Source: Chryseobacterium gleum
GTDB taxonomy: Bacteria; Bacteroidota; Bacteroidia; Flavobacteriales_F; PHOS-HE28
DNA: 45,569 bases
Direction: 5' to 3'
Assembly (NCBI GenBank): GCA_945872795.1
Contig: CAMCAZ010000026.1
Coordinates: 1-45,569 of the forward strand
Below the pieces are notes generated by a model. That model was not told the origin of the DNA. It saw nothing but the letters and a program-made list of their open reading frames with translations, and did no database searches. The position numbers and the translations under genes were made by a program. The first letter of the stretch is position 1; every line of letters starts with the position of its first letter. Shown in pieces: positions 27,436 through 36,177 of this stretch.

Positions 27436-27501
27436 ATGGAGTCTTCTACCGAAGTGGCGGTGGAAAGGCTTCACTTTTCAACAGCCACACCGGGGTGCAG
27501 C

Positions 27502-28767
27502 TTAATGGGCTGCCCGCCAATACCGCCAGCGCGCACCCGTGGAGGCGTACCAGAGCATGAACCCGTAACAGGGCAGCATCATGGCGTAGGCCATCTGCGG
27601 GCCAACGCCGGACGACGCGGCCAACTGCCCGTAGATCAAGGGTAGGATGGCGCCACCAGCGATGGCCATGATGAGGATGGCGCTGGCCTGCTTGGTGAAC
27701 CGCCCCAGATCGGCAATGGCGAGCGGCCAGATGGCCGGCCATACCAAGGCGTTCGCAAGACCCAGGAGCGCGATGCACAGTACCGAGGTGTATCCGTCAG
27801 TGACCATCGCGGCCACTGTGATCAGCACGCCCAGGATGGCGGAAATGACCAGGGCCCTGGACTGTGACAGGAACCTGGGGATGGTGGCGATACCGATCAC
27901 ATAACCCACCACCATGCAGATCAGCGTGTAGCTCGTGAGATGTTTGGCCTCACTGAGGGGTATGCCCTGCGATTCGCCGTAGGTGCCGATCGTATCGCCC
28001 GCCATCACCTCCACGCCCACGTAGAGGAACAAGGCCACGGCACCCAGCACCAGATTGGGATAGCTCAGTACGGAACGGCCCTCCGCCCGATCGCCTGCGC
28101 TCTCCACCTGTTCATCCAGTTCGGGCAGGGGTGAGAAGCGCACGGATACCGCCAGGATGATCAGGGCCACGGCCATGATGAGGTACGGTTTCACCACACG
28201 CGCGGCCACTTCATCCAATCGGGCCTCATGGTCCAGGCCTTGAAGCGTGTCCAGTTCGATACGCAGCGCATCCGCGTCGCTCAGCAGCACCGCACCCACC
28301 ACCAGCGGAGCCAGCACACCGGCCAGTTTGTTACAGATCCCCATCACACTGATGCGTGCCGCTGCGCTTTCCAATGGACCCACCACAGTGATGTAGGGGT
28401 TGCTGGCCGTCTGCAGCAACGACAGTCCGGTGCCGATCACGAACAAGCCCAGCAGGAACAGGCCGTAGGAGCGCATCTGTGCGGCAGGCACGAAGACCAA
28501 GGCCCCCACCGCCATGATCAGCAGGCCGTACATCATCCCGTTCTTCATCCCTGTGCGTTCCAGGATGCGGGCCATCGGCAGGGCCGTGAAGAAGTACGCG
28601 ATGTAGAACGCAAAGGTCACATAGAAGGGCTCCGCTCCCGGTTCCAGCTCGCAGATGATCTTCAGGTAGCTGATCAACGGACCGTTGATCCAGGTGATGA
28701 AGCCAAAGAGGAAGAACAGGGCCCCCAACATGAGGATGGCCGTGGTGGTGCGTGAATTACCGTTCAT
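27502..28767 (-). CDS. Sugar MFS transporter, FucP family
   Basis: The 421-residue protein has twelve hydrophobic helices. FFLFGFITWINGPLISYLK in helix 1 and TASNPYITVVGP later are hallmarks of FucP/GluP-type sugar:proton symporters. The second half includes YVGVEVMAGDTIGTYGESQG, also typical of the family. It probably imports a hexose such as glucose, galactose or fucose; the substrate is not readable. ATG 28767 (MNGNSRTTT) is the family-like start; the longer frame to 28908 is not. A box-like TACATTGC lies 36 nt upstream. No sugar-catabolic gene is adjacent. Confidence 0.9.
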   Translation of the reverse strand: MNGNSRTTTAILMLGALFFLFGFITWINGPLISYLKIICELEPGAEPFYVTFAFYIAYFFTALPMARILERTGMKNGMMYGLLIMAVGALVFVPAAQMRSYGLFLLGLFVIGTGLSLLQTASNPYITVVGPLESAAARISVMGICNKLAGVLAPLVVGAVLLSDADALRIELDTLQGLDHEARLDEVAARVVKPYLIMAVALIILAVSVRFSPLPELDEQVESAGDRAEGRSVLSYPNLVLGAVALFLYVGVEVMAGDTIGTYGESQGIPLSEAKHLTSYTLICMVVGYVIGIATIPRFLSQSRALVISAILGVLITVAAMVTDGYTSVLCIALLGLANALVWPAIWPLAIADLGRFTKQASAILIMAIAGGAILPLIYGQLAASSGVGPQMAYAMMLPCYGFMLWYASTGARWRYWRAAH

Positions 28768-28901
28768 GGTCGGAGGACACCCCTTGGGAAGTACCGGGGC
28801 GGCGCAATGTAGCCGGAGCCACAGCCCACTGATGCCCCGGGACTCCCGGCCTACCAACATCCCACTGTGGACCGCAAAGGCGGAATGACCTCCGCTGGTC
28901 C

Positions 28902-29072
28902 CTACCAATTCAAGGCCTTGCGGTAATACCGCGGGAAGCGGATGCTGCGACGCACCCGCTGGTAATAGGCGTTCCAGAGGGGTGTGCGCTTGAGTTCCTG
29001 TACCCCGTGATCCACGGATGAGGGGTCACAGGCGTGCTGTGTGGCTTCCCGTGCGTGTTTCCTGGCTTCCAT
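28902..29072 (-). CDS. Possible 56-residue basic protein
   Basis: A short frame on the minus strand starts MEARKHAREATQHACDPSSV and ends NAYYQRVRRSIRFPRYYRKA-LNW. The C-terminal half is basic and aromatic, and codon choice is GC-rich at third positions like its neighbours. It fills most of the otherwise empty gap between the sugar transporter and priA. I know no family for it; conservation would decide whether it is real. Confidence 0.4.
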   Translation of the reverse strand: MEARKHAREATQHACDPSSVDHGVQELKRTPLWNAYYQRVRRSIRFPRYYRKALNW

Positions 29073-29167
29073 ACCCAACAGACAAGGGGAAGCCCCCTGT
29101 TCGCTGCCTGGACCGGTAGGGCCGATCCGGAGAACGCCGTTCCGTGGATCACCTTTGCACAGTTCCT

Positions 29168-31621
29168 GTGACCCGCTACGTCGACGTCATATTACCCCTC
29201 GCCGTTCCCGGCATCTTCACCTACATCTGGCCCGAGGACCAGCCCGATGTGGTGCCGGGCATGCGCGTGGCCGTGCCCTTCGGCCGCGGACGGAAGCTCT
29301 ACAGCGGCCTGGTCCGCAGGGTACACCGGGAAACACCTCCCCACCGGTCCGTGCGCACCGCGCTGAGCCCCTTGGACGCCGCACCCATCGTCCACGAGAC
29401 CCAGTTCCTGCTCTGGGAACGCATGGCCACGCACTACCTCTGCAGCCTCGGGGAGGTGATGATCGCCGCCGTTCCCGGGCAGCTGTCACTGAGCAGTGAG
29501 ACCCGCCTGGTGATCGACCCCGGCGCCACCGAAGACCCTGAGATGACCGGCCGCGCAGGCTTGCTGCTGGATGCGCTGGAACATCGACAGGTGGTCACCT
29601 TGGAAGAGGCCGGTGAGCTTCTGGGCCTCAAGGACCCCATGCCCGTGGTGAAGCGCCTGATGGAACGGGGAGCGTTGCGGCTGGAAGAGGAAATGCGCGA
29701 CACGTGGCGGCCAAGGACGGTGAGCTATGTCGCCCTGGCACCCGATGCCCGATCGGAGGAAGCGCTGCACCAGTGGTTCGACCGATTGGAAAAGGCGCCC
29801 AAGCAGCTCCACCTGCTGATGCGTTACGTGGAGCTGAGCCGATGCCTGAGCACTACACCGCGGGAGGTTGACCGCTCAGCGCTCCTTCGGGCTTCCGGCA
29901 CTTCCAATACGGTGCTGAAGGCCTTGGTGGAGAAGGGCCTGTTCCTGATGGAGGAACGGGAGGCCGGCACCCCACCTCCTGCCGATCAGCGGCGTGCCGA
30001 ACCCGTGCTTTCCGAGGCCCAACGCACCGCACTGGACCAGGTGCGGGCGGCCTTCGAGGAACGGGCGGTGGTCCTGCTGCGCGGTGTCACCTCGTCCGGG
30101 AAGACCGAATTGTACATCACCCTGATCCAGGAAGCGCTGGACCGGGGTGAGCAGGTGCTCTACCTCCTGCCTGAGATCGCCCTCACCACCCAGATCATCA
30201 GCCGGCTGCGGGAGCGTTTCGGTGATCGCATCGCGGTGGCGCACTCACGCATGGCCATGCACGAGCGCACCCAGCTTTGGCTCACCATGGCACAGGGCGA
30301 TCGGCCGGCACCCATCGTGGTGGGAGCCCGTTCGGCCTTGTTCCTGCCGTTCACGAAGCTCGGTCTCGTGGTGGTGGATGAGGAGCACGACCCCAGCTAC
30401 AAGCAGCACGACCCTGCACCACGGTACCATGCCCGCGACATGGCCGTGATCCTGGCCGCCCTGCACGGGGCACGCACGCTCCTGGGCTCCGCCACGCCGG
30501 CCATGGAGAGCCTGTACAATGCCAGGACCGGGAAGTTCGGGCACGTGGAACTGCTCACGCGTTTCGGCGATGTGGCCATGCCGCACATCACGCGGGTCGA
30601 CCTGCGGGATGCATACAAACGGAAGGCCATGCGTGGCCATTTCAGCAGCACGCTGATCGACACCGTGCAACAGGCCTTGGACCGTCGGGAGCAGGCCATC
30701 ATCTTCCAGAACAGGCGCGGCTACGTGCCGGTGTGGCAGTGCGAGACCTGCAGCTGGATCCCCGAGTGTGACCAGTGCGACGTGAGCCTGACCTACCACA
30801 AGCAGCAACACCAGTTGCGCTGCCACTACTGCGGTCGCCATTATCCACCGCCCACCATCTGTGGCAGCTGCGGCAGCCCGCGCCTGAAGATGCTGGGCTT
30901 CGGCACGGAGAAGATCGAGGAGGAACTGGCCACGCTGTTCCCCGAGGCCCGCATCGGGCGGATGGACCAGGACACCATGCGGGGCAAGAACGCCATGGAC
31001 CGCTTGCTGACCAGTTTCGGGGAAGGCGGTATCGACATCCTGGTGGGTACCCAGATGGTGACCAAGGGATTGGATTTCGACCATGTGAGCGTGGTGGGCA
31101 TCCTCAATGCGGACAACCTGATGCGCTTCCCCGATATGCGGGCCCATGAACGGGCCTTCCAGCTCATGGCCCAGGTGGCGGGGCGGGCGGGGCGAAGGAA
31201 GAACGCGGGCACGGTGATCATCCAGGCCATGGATGTCAACAACCCCATCCTGGACCTCGTGGTCCGGCATGATGTGGAAGGCATGTACCAGCGGGAGATC
31301 GAGCATCGCCAGAGCCATGGCTATCCACCGTACACAAGGCTCATCGAGCTCACCTTGAAACACCGGTCGGAGGAGCGGGTGGCGGCCACCGCCGTGGCGC
31401 TGGGACAGGCGCTGCGTTCAGGTCTCGGCGAACGGGTCCTCGGGCCTGACATTCCGCTGGTGTCCCGCATCCGCGACCGACACCTGCGCAAACTGCTCAT
31501 CAAGATCAGGCGCAGTGCACACACCGAGGAGAAGGCCTTCGTGAGCGAGATGATCGACCGCGTGTTCAGCGACCCCGCACACAGTGCCGTGCAGCTGGTG
31601 ACGGACGTGGACCCGATGTAG
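29168..31621 (+). CDS. priA: Primosomal protein N', PriA helicase
   Basis: PriA restarts stalled replication forks by binding fork DNA and loading the helicase. The 817-residue protein has the 3'-DNA-binding N-terminal domain (YVDVILPLAVPGIFTYIWPE). Helicase motifs are GVTSSGKTELY (Walker A), VVVDEEHDPSYKQHDP (DEEH box) and GTQMVTKGLDFDHV. The zinc region has four Cys pairs (CETC, CDQC, CHYC, CGSC) binding two zinc ions, and the C-terminal domain is present. The start is taken as GTG 29168, because a CACCTTTG box at 29150-29157 would place the transcript start after the alternative GTG 29144. It is monocistronic, convergent with the hydrolase gene. Confidence 0.93.
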   Translation: MTRYVDVILPLAVPGIFTYIWPEDQPDVVPGMRVAVPFGRGRKLYSGLVRRVHRETPPHRSVRTALSPLDAAPIVHETQFLLWERMATHYLCSLGEVMIAAVPGQLSLSSETRLVIDPGATEDPEMTGRAGLLLDALEHRQVVTLEEAGELLGLKDPMPVVKRLMERGALRLEEEMRDTWRPRTVSYVALAPDARSEEALHQWFDRLEKAPKQLHLLMRYVELSRCLSTTPREVDRSALLRASGTSNTVLKALVEKGLFLMEEREAGTPPPADQRRAEPVLSEAQRTALDQVRAAFEERAVVLLRGVTSSGKTELYITLIQEALDRGEQVLYLLPEIALTTQIISRLRERFGDRIAVAHSRMAMHERTQLWLTMAQGDRPAPIVVGARSALFLPFTKLGLVVVDEEHDPSYKQHDPAPRYHARDMAVILAALHGARTLLGSATPAMESLYNARTGKFGHVELLTRFGDVAMPHITRVDLRDAYKRKAMRGHFSSTLIDTVQQALDRREQAIIFQNRRGYVPVWQCETCSWIPECDQCDVSLTYHKQQHQLRCHYCGRHYPPPTICGSCGSPRLKMLGFGTEKIEEELATLFPEARIGRMDQDTMRGKNAMDRLLTSFGEGGIDILVGTQMVTKGLDFDHVSVVGILNADNLMRFPDMRAHERAFQLMAQVAGRAGRRKNAGTVIIQAMDVNNPILDLVVRHDVEGMYQREIEHRQSHGYPPYTRLIELTLKHRSEERVAATAVALGQALRSGLGERVLGPDIPLVSRIRDRHLRKLLIKIRRSAHTEEKAFVSEMIDRVFSDPAHSAVQLVTDVDPM

Positions 31622-31632
31622 GCCGGTTCCCG

Positions 31633-33048
31633 TCATTCGACCACCAGTGTGCGGAAGGCACGTTGGGCAGCACTGCGGAGCTCCACATGGTAGGTCCCGG
31701 CGCTCACTCCGGACAGGTCCAATCGCTGTTGCTCTCCAACCCCGTAGTTACCCCGACGCACCACCCGGCCATCGCTCTGGTACAGGGACCAATCGCCACC
31801 ATCACGGAAATGCTCCGGGAGCTGTATCCACAGCTCGTCGCTGCAGGGCTGCGGCCATACCTTCCACCCGGCATCGGCCAGGTCGTTCACGCCCACGTCC
31901 GTGCAGGGGGTATGCAGCTCATCGAACCAGGCCTTTGCGGCGAACAATGCCGGAAAGGCACAGGAGCCATGATCGAAGCTGGCGCCCGCGCTCACGGCGG
32001 AAACGGAGGTCGCTCCGTTGGCCTGCATGGCATCCAGGGCCACTACACTGTTCCGGTAGGACACATGATCATCGGCCTCGCAATAGATCATGCGTACCGG
32101 GGAGACCGGGGTCCAGTCGTAGACATCGTTATCCCGCAGGGCTACCCGGAACGGATGGTCCGCTTCCGTGATGAAGGCCTCCAATACCGCGTCGACGATG
32201 ATGTCCGAAGGGACATCCGGCATCACGTCGTCCACCGCACCGGAACCGTTGTTCCCTTCGAACAGGGGTGGCAGCAGCACATCATAAGGCGCATCGAACA
32301 CCTCCGAGACCTCGTTGAACAGGCCGGGATAGATGCGACCGTAGGAGAGCAACACGTAGGGCAGGTAGTAAGGTGCCGGGTACGGCTGATCCGAGGTGAT
32401 CACGGCGGCCTGCACCCCGCTGGCGTCAAAAGGCCCACTGCACGGCGCGCTGGCGGTGACCTGGAATTCCTCGGGATACAGGGCCTCGATCATGCGGTGG
32501 GTGGCCATGCAGGTGTGTCCGCCCTGTGAGTAGCCCACCAGGAAGAGCTGTCCGTTCAGGCCGATCCCGCGTTGCGCGCAGAATTCGCGGGTGGCACGCA
32601 GCATGTCGATGCTGGCCGTGGCCTCACTTTGCGCATGCATGTAGGGATGCTGACCGGGCGAATCCCCAAGGCCCAGGTAATCGGGCAGGGCGGCCACATA
32701 ACCATAGCCACCAAGGAAGTAACCCACCAGGCATTCGTTGCTCAGGCGCGAGGGCACGTCCTCCCGGCCCAGGATGGTGCCATGCATGTAACTGGCAAGG
32801 GAAAGCGAACAGGGTGCCGCCGTGGGCAACACCACCGCCCCGCTGGCGATGGTCGGTTCACCGAAGGGATCGACCGTGTTGTAGATCAGCCGATGCACCG
32901 TGACGCCGTACGATGCGCCGCCCACCCCTTCCGCAATAAGGTCCTGCTGGGTGTAGGTGAGCAGCAACGAATCGGAGATGAGGACCTGTGCATGTGTGCC
33001 TTGGACCAGCAAGATCAGGATCAGCCAGGGGGTGCGGATGTGCTTCAT
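31633..33048 (-). CDS. Secreted alpha/beta hydrolase (lipase-like) with T9SS sorting domain
   Basis: The 471-residue protein has a signal peptide (MKHIRTPWLILILLVQGTHA) and an alpha/beta hydrolase domain with nucleophile elbow GYSQGG (Ser 174). The strand LASYMHGTILGREDVPS precedes it, and candidate acid (YCEADDHVSYRNS) and His (ASFDHGSC) residues follow. It resembles secretory lipases or esterases. The last ~80 residues (WKVWPQPCSDELWIQLPEHF, VSAGTYHVELRS) look like a T9SS type A sorting domain, so the enzyme is probably at the cell surface. Paired cysteines fit an extracellular location. ATG 33048 starts the signal; a promoter box lies 5 nt before it. Confidence 0.87.
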   Translation of the reverse strand: MKHIRTPWLILILLVQGTHAQVLISDSLLLTYTQQDLIAEGVGGASYGVTVHRLIYNTVDPFGEPTIASGAVVLPTAAPCSLSLASYMHGTILGREDVPSRLSNECLVGYFLGGYGYVAALPDYLGLGDSPGQHPYMHAQSEATASIDMLRATREFCAQRGIGLNGQLFLVGYSQGGHTCMATHRMIEALYPEEFQVTASAPCSGPFDASGVQAAVITSDQPYPAPYYLPYVLLSYGRIYPGLFNEVSEVFDAPYDVLLPPLFEGNNGSGAVDDVMPDVPSDIIVDAVLEAFITEADHPFRVALRDNDVYDWTPVSPVRMIYCEADDHVSYRNSVVALDAMQANGATSVSAVSAGASFDHGSCAFPALFAAKAWFDELHTPCTDVGVNDLADAGWKVWPQPCSDELWIQLPEHFRDGGDWSLYQSDGRVVRRGNYGVGEQQRLDLSGVSAGTYHVELRSAAQRAFRTLVVE

Positions 33049-33053
33049 GGATG

Positions 33054-33061
33054 GGAAAGTA
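33054..33061 (-). promoter_or_regulatory. -7 box of the hydrolase gene, start-proximal
   Basis: Minus-strand TACTTTCC lies 5 nt before ATG 33048. It fits TAnnTTTG with the last base changed and shares the position of the boxes of panB, Smr, Nudix, NhaC and NRDE genes. Confidence 0.45.
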
Positions 33062-33120
33062 GCATCCGGGACCGAACCCACCAAATGGGCGTTGGTCCGC
33101 CCTGTTCAGAACGGAGCTCC

Positions 33121-33287
33121 TAAGAGCCTGTTCACGATCTCTTGCGCGATGGACCTCGAGACCACGTTGAGGTCAGGCGAGGCCGAAAAAATTCTGCGTA
33201 GCGGTGCCTACGGGGAATTTTTTCGGCGAAGCATGGGCTCAAAGGAGGCCGAGGGACGCGTGTGAAGAGATCTTGAACAAGCTCTAA
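33121..33287. mobile_element. MITE-like element B, about 161 bp plus TAA duplications
   Basis: Terminal inverted repeats GAGCCTGTTCACGATCTCTT (33124-33143) and the complement of GAGCTTGTTCAAGATCTCTT (33265-33284) differ at two positions. TAA flanks both (33121-33123, 33285-33287), as a 3-bp target duplication. GAGCyTGTTCA ends and TNA duplications recall IS5-related elements (family knowledge, unchecked). At the centre CCGAAAAAATTC/GAATTTTTTCGG (33183-33194, 33215-33226) surround CGTAG-N6-CTACG (33197-33212). There is no coding capacity. The right end contributes the stop codon of the pseudouridine synthase gene. Confidence 0.8.
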
Positions 33288-34006
33288 GAAGCCGAACTGC
33301 CCGCCAACGGCCAGAGCGCGTGCCACAGTCGGCCGTCCGGGAGCGGTGCTTCGGCGGCCACTTGCAGACCGGTGACCGGATGCCGGAACTGCAACGAATG
33401 GGCGTGCAGGGCGATGCTGCGGGCAGGGCCATCAGCACCCCGCTCCCCCCGTCGGGCACCGTACTTCACGTCGCCTTTGATGGCATGCCCCCAGGCGCCG
33501 AGCTGAGCCCTGATCTGGTGGAAGGCACCACCCTCGGGCCGCAGTTCCACCAGCGTATAGCGGTCGCCCAGGGTCAGGACCCGGACATGAAGGCGTGAGG
33601 GGGCATCGGTCCGTTCGCCGGTGTTGTCCACCCTCGCGCGGTGCACATGCGTATCGTGGACCAAATGATGCTCCAAGAAGAGCCCCTCGGCGGGCAATTC
33701 CACACGCCCCTCCACGATGGCACGGTAGACCTTGGTCACCTCGCGCTCGCGCAAGGCCCGGTTCAGTTCAGCCAGCACCTCCGGCCGTCGGGCCAGCAGC
33801 ACCAGCCCGCTCACCGGCCGATCGATCCGGTTGACCAGTTCGATGCGCGGATCGTCGAGGGCAGCGCGTACCGCGGTCAGCAGATCGGCATCGCCGGAGG
33901 GGTCGGCCTGTGCCGGCATGCCCGCCGGCTTGTGGACGATGACAAGGGTGTCGTCCACATGGATCGGCAGGAACGGTACAGCAGGGTCAGTACTGTTCGT
34001 CGGCAT
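33284..34006 (-). CDS. RluA-family pseudouridine synthase
   Basis: The 240-residue protein converts uridine to pseudouridine in rRNA or tRNA. The catalytic motif is NRIDRPVSG (residues 59-67, Asp 62), matching the RLDxxTSG pattern. The N-terminus has [20 protein letters not shown], and [12 protein letters not shown] and [20 protein letters not shown] follow, all standard for the family. The RNA target is unknown. ATG 34006 lies 20 bp inside the end of panB, so the genes are an operon. The TAG stop (33284-33286) is made of the last base of the element B inverted repeat and the adjoining TAA duplication, so the native C-terminus may have differed slightly. Confidence 0.9.
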   Translation of the reverse strand: MPTNSTDPAVPFLPIHVDDTLVIVHKPAGMPAQADPSGDADLLTAVRAALDDPRIELVNRIDRPVSGLVLLARRPEVLAELNRALREREVTKVYRAIVEGRVELPAEGLFLEHHLVHDTHVHRARVDNTGERTDAPSRLHVRVLTLGDRYTLVELRPEGGAFHQIRAQLGAWGHAIKGDVKYGARRGERGADGPARSIALHAHSLQFRHPVTGLQVAAEAPLPDGRLWHALWPLAGSSAS

Positions 34007-34805
34007 TCGGGAAGGACTTCGACCGCACATCGGCCACGTAGGCGGAAACAGCATGGGTGATCACCTCATGCAGGTCGGCATAGCGGCGCAGGAAGCGCGG
34101 ATTGAACTCCTGGTTGATGCCCAACATGTCATGGAGCACCAGCACCTGTCCGTCCACCCCTCCCCCGGCACCGATCCCGATCACCGGGATGGAAACACTG
34201 GCGGCCACTTCCGTGGCGAGCCGGGCAGGGATCTTCTCCAGCACGAGGGCGAAACAGCCGGCCTGTTCCAGCAACTTGGCATCCTCGCGCAGGCGCTGGG
34301 CCTCGGCCTCCTCCTTGGCCCGCACCACATACGTACCGAACTTGTAGATGCTCTGTGGGGTCAACCCCAAGTGTCCCATCACGGGGATGCCGGCGGTGAG
34401 GATGCGCTCCACGGAACCGAGCACTTCGCGACCTCCTTCAAGCTTCACCGCATGCGCACCGCTCTCCTTCATGATCCGGATCGCGGAGTTCAAGGCGCCC
34501 TTGGTATTGCCCTGATAAGTGCCGAAGGGAAGGTCCACCACCACCAGTGCCCGCTGAACACCCCGCACCACGCTGCTGGCGTGGTAGATCATCTCGTCCA
34601 GGGTGATGGGCAGCGTGGTCTCATGGCCGGCCATCACATTGCTGGCACTGTCACCCACCAGGATCACATCGATCCCGGAGAGGTCCACCAAGCGCGCGAG
34701 GGAAAAGTCATAGGCCGTCAACATGGCGATGGGAACGCCCTTGGCCTTCATTTCCTGCAGCGTGTGGGTGGTCACGCGTTTGACATCCCTGGAACCGGTG
34801 CTCAT
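33987..34805 (-). CDS. panB: 3-methyl-2-oxobutanoate hydroxymethyltransferase (PanB)
   Basis: PanB makes ketopantoate from 2-oxoisovalerate and methylene-tetrahydrofolate, the first step to pantothenate and coenzyme A. The 272-residue length is normal. Visible motifs are [20 protein letters not shown], then [11 protein letters not shown] (Mg-binding Asp), [15 protein letters not shown] (catalytic-type Glu follows), [11 protein letters not shown] and [25 protein letters not shown] 34805 is preferred; it has the TAGTTTCG box 5 nt before it, and the open frame upstream is unlike PanB. The pseudouridine synthase gene overlaps its 3' end. panC and panD are not in the window. Confidence 0.96.
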   Translation of the reverse strand: MSTGSRDVKRVTTHTLQEMKAKGVPIAMLTAYDFSLARLVDLSGIDVILVGDSASNVMAGHETTLPITLDEMIYHASSVVRGVQRALVVVDLPFGTYQGNTKGALNSAIRIMKESGAHAVKLEGGREVLGSVERILTAGIPVMGHLGLTPQSIYKFGTYVVRAKEEAEAQRLREDAKLLEQAGCFALVLEKIPARLATEVAASVSIPVIGIGAGGGVDGQVLVLHDMLGINQEFNPRFLRRYADLHEVITHAVSAYVADVRSKSFPNADEQY

Positions 34806-34810
34806 GGGGG

Positions 34811-34818
34811 CGAAACTA
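34811..34818 (-). promoter_or_regulatory. -7 box of panB, start-proximal
   Basis: Minus-strand TAGTTTCG with five bases (all C on that strand) before ATG 34805. It is identical to the box of the Smr gene. Confidence 0.5.
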
Positions 34819-34923
34819 CTGCGGAACCACCACGAACGACCAGAATGGGCCCGGCTGCGGCCGCCGTAGCCTGTGGCGGACCGACCGTTGACCGGACCAC
34901 CACCGCTGGTGGGCCACCTCACC

Positions 34924-34931
34924 TATCTTTG
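34924..34931 (+). promoter_or_regulatory. -7 box of the DUF4249-like lipoprotein gene
   Basis: TATCTTTG matches TAnnTTTG exactly and lies 19 nt before ATG 34951. Confidence 0.6.
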
Positions 34932-34950
34932 ACCGCCTGACGCTTTGACC

Positions 34951-36042
34951 ATGCTACGCCCCCTCCCCCTGCTCGCGACCGCCGCACTGGTCATCATGAC
35001 CGGTTGCAGCACCGACCTGGATATCAATGCCCCGTACAAGGATTCCACGGTGGTATATGCCCTGTTCAACATGCGCGAGGACACGCATTATGTGAAGATC
35101 AACAAGGCCTTTCTGGGCGAAGGCAATGCACTGACCTACGCGCAGATCGCGGATTCCAACGAATATGCGGCCGAGGACATCGAGCTGGCCCGTGTGATCC
35201 GCTTCACGAACGGCAACCCGGTGGATTCCTTCGAGTTGCAGCCGATCACGATCAACAACAGGGTGCCTGGCACGTTCTACGCACCCCAGCAACGCCTTTA
35301 CTATTTCGCCGGTCAACAACAGTTCCTGCCTGTCACCGGCCTGGCCGTGTACCTGGACCCGGCCAGCGAATATCAAGTGAAGCTGCGCGTCAAGGGGAAC
35401 AACATCACGGCCAAGACCAATGTGGTGAACGACTTCACCATACAGACCATCGACCAGGACACCACCGAGTCCTTGAACGCGAACCGGGTGAACTTCATGA
35501 ACGCCACGGGTACGGATTACGGGCAGTATGAGTTCAATTGGACCTCACGCCTGAACGGCAAGCGCTATGAGGTCTCCTGGCGCTTCCGATATGATGAGGT
35601 GCGCGGGCAGGACACCATCCGGGGGCTGTCCATCACCCAGAAAATGGGCAGTAAGATCGCCGCCAGTTCCAACACCTCCGAGCCCATGTCCCTGTTCATT
35701 CCGGGCGAAACGTTCTATTCCACCCTGGCGGCCCGCATCCCGGTGAACGCTGCTGTGGACAAGCGCATCTTCCGCGGCTTGGATTTCCTGGTCTCCGTGG
35801 CCAATGACGAGTTCGACACCTTCCTGACCCTGAGCGAACCCGTATCGGGGATCATCGAGGACCGTCCCGCGTACACGAACATCACCGGGGCTTATGGGAT
35901 CGTTGCGGGGCGGTACACCAAGAACGTGATCGGCAAACGACTGGGCGCCAATTCACTGATCGAACTGATCGAAGGCCCCTACACCGCTCAGCTCCGTTTC
36001 TGCTCGGGTCTTGACCCCGGCACTTCCTTCAGCTGCAACTGA
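34951..36042 (+). CDS. DUF4249-like lipoprotein
   Basis: The 363-residue protein has a lipoprotein signal (MLRPLPLLATAALVIMTGC, Cys 19). It then has LDINAPYKDSTVVYALFNMR and VKINKAFLGEGNA, which resemble the start of DUF4249 proteins (DINAPYK... VVYGLL... KINRAFLG). Beta-rich sequence with LTLSEPVSGIIEDRPAYTNI and TGAYGIVAGR closes the protein. Many such lipoproteins sit next to TonB-dependent receptors; none is visible here, so it is an orphan copy. ATG 34951 is used, not the TTG six bases upstream. A terminator hairpin follows before dnaK. Confidence 0.75.
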   Translation: MLRPLPLLATAALVIMTGCSTDLDINAPYKDSTVVYALFNMREDTHYVKINKAFLGEGNALTYAQIADSNEYAAEDIELARVIRFTNGNPVDSFELQPITINNRVPGTFYAPQQRLYYFAGQQQFLPVTGLAVYLDPASEYQVKLRVKGNNITAKTNVVNDFTIQTIDQDTTESLNANRVNFMNATGTDYGQYEFNWTSRLNGKRYEVSWRFRYDEVRGQDTIRGLSITQKMGSKIAASSNTSEPMSLFIPGETFYSTLAARIPVNAAVDKRIFRGLDFLVSVANDEFDTFLTLSEPVSGIIEDRPAYTNITGAYGIVAGRYTKNVIGKRLGANSLIELIEGPYTAQLRFCSGLDPGTSFSCN

Positions 36043-36061
36043 CAACTGTCTTTTTGACAGC

Positions 36062-36090
36062 GAACGACCTGCCCTTCAAGCAGGTCGTTC
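36062..36090 (+). terminator. Terminator-like hairpin between lipoprotein gene and dnaK
   Basis: The 11-bp perfect stem GAACGACCTGC/GCAGGTCGTTC with loop CCTTCAA is followed by ATCTTTCT. It ends the lipoprotein transcript 20 bp after its stop. Confidence 0.7.
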
Positions 36091-36177
36091 ATCTTTCTGA
36101 CAGGAAATCGGCCGGGATCGCGCTGGCATGAAGGTTGACAAGCGGAGGTTCGACCGCAGAACGAAAGACCGACACAC

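Noticed and set aside
24990-27560. An 856-codon plus-strand open frame antisense to the ABC transporter and lipoprotein genes
   Set aside because: It is a shadow of high third-position GC in the minus-strand genes. It crosses three real genes and a terminator and has no recognisable domain.
36043-36177. A CIRCE-type operator before dnaK
   Set aside because: The only inverted repeat is the terminator hairpin at 36062-36090, whose stem does not match the CIRCE consensus.
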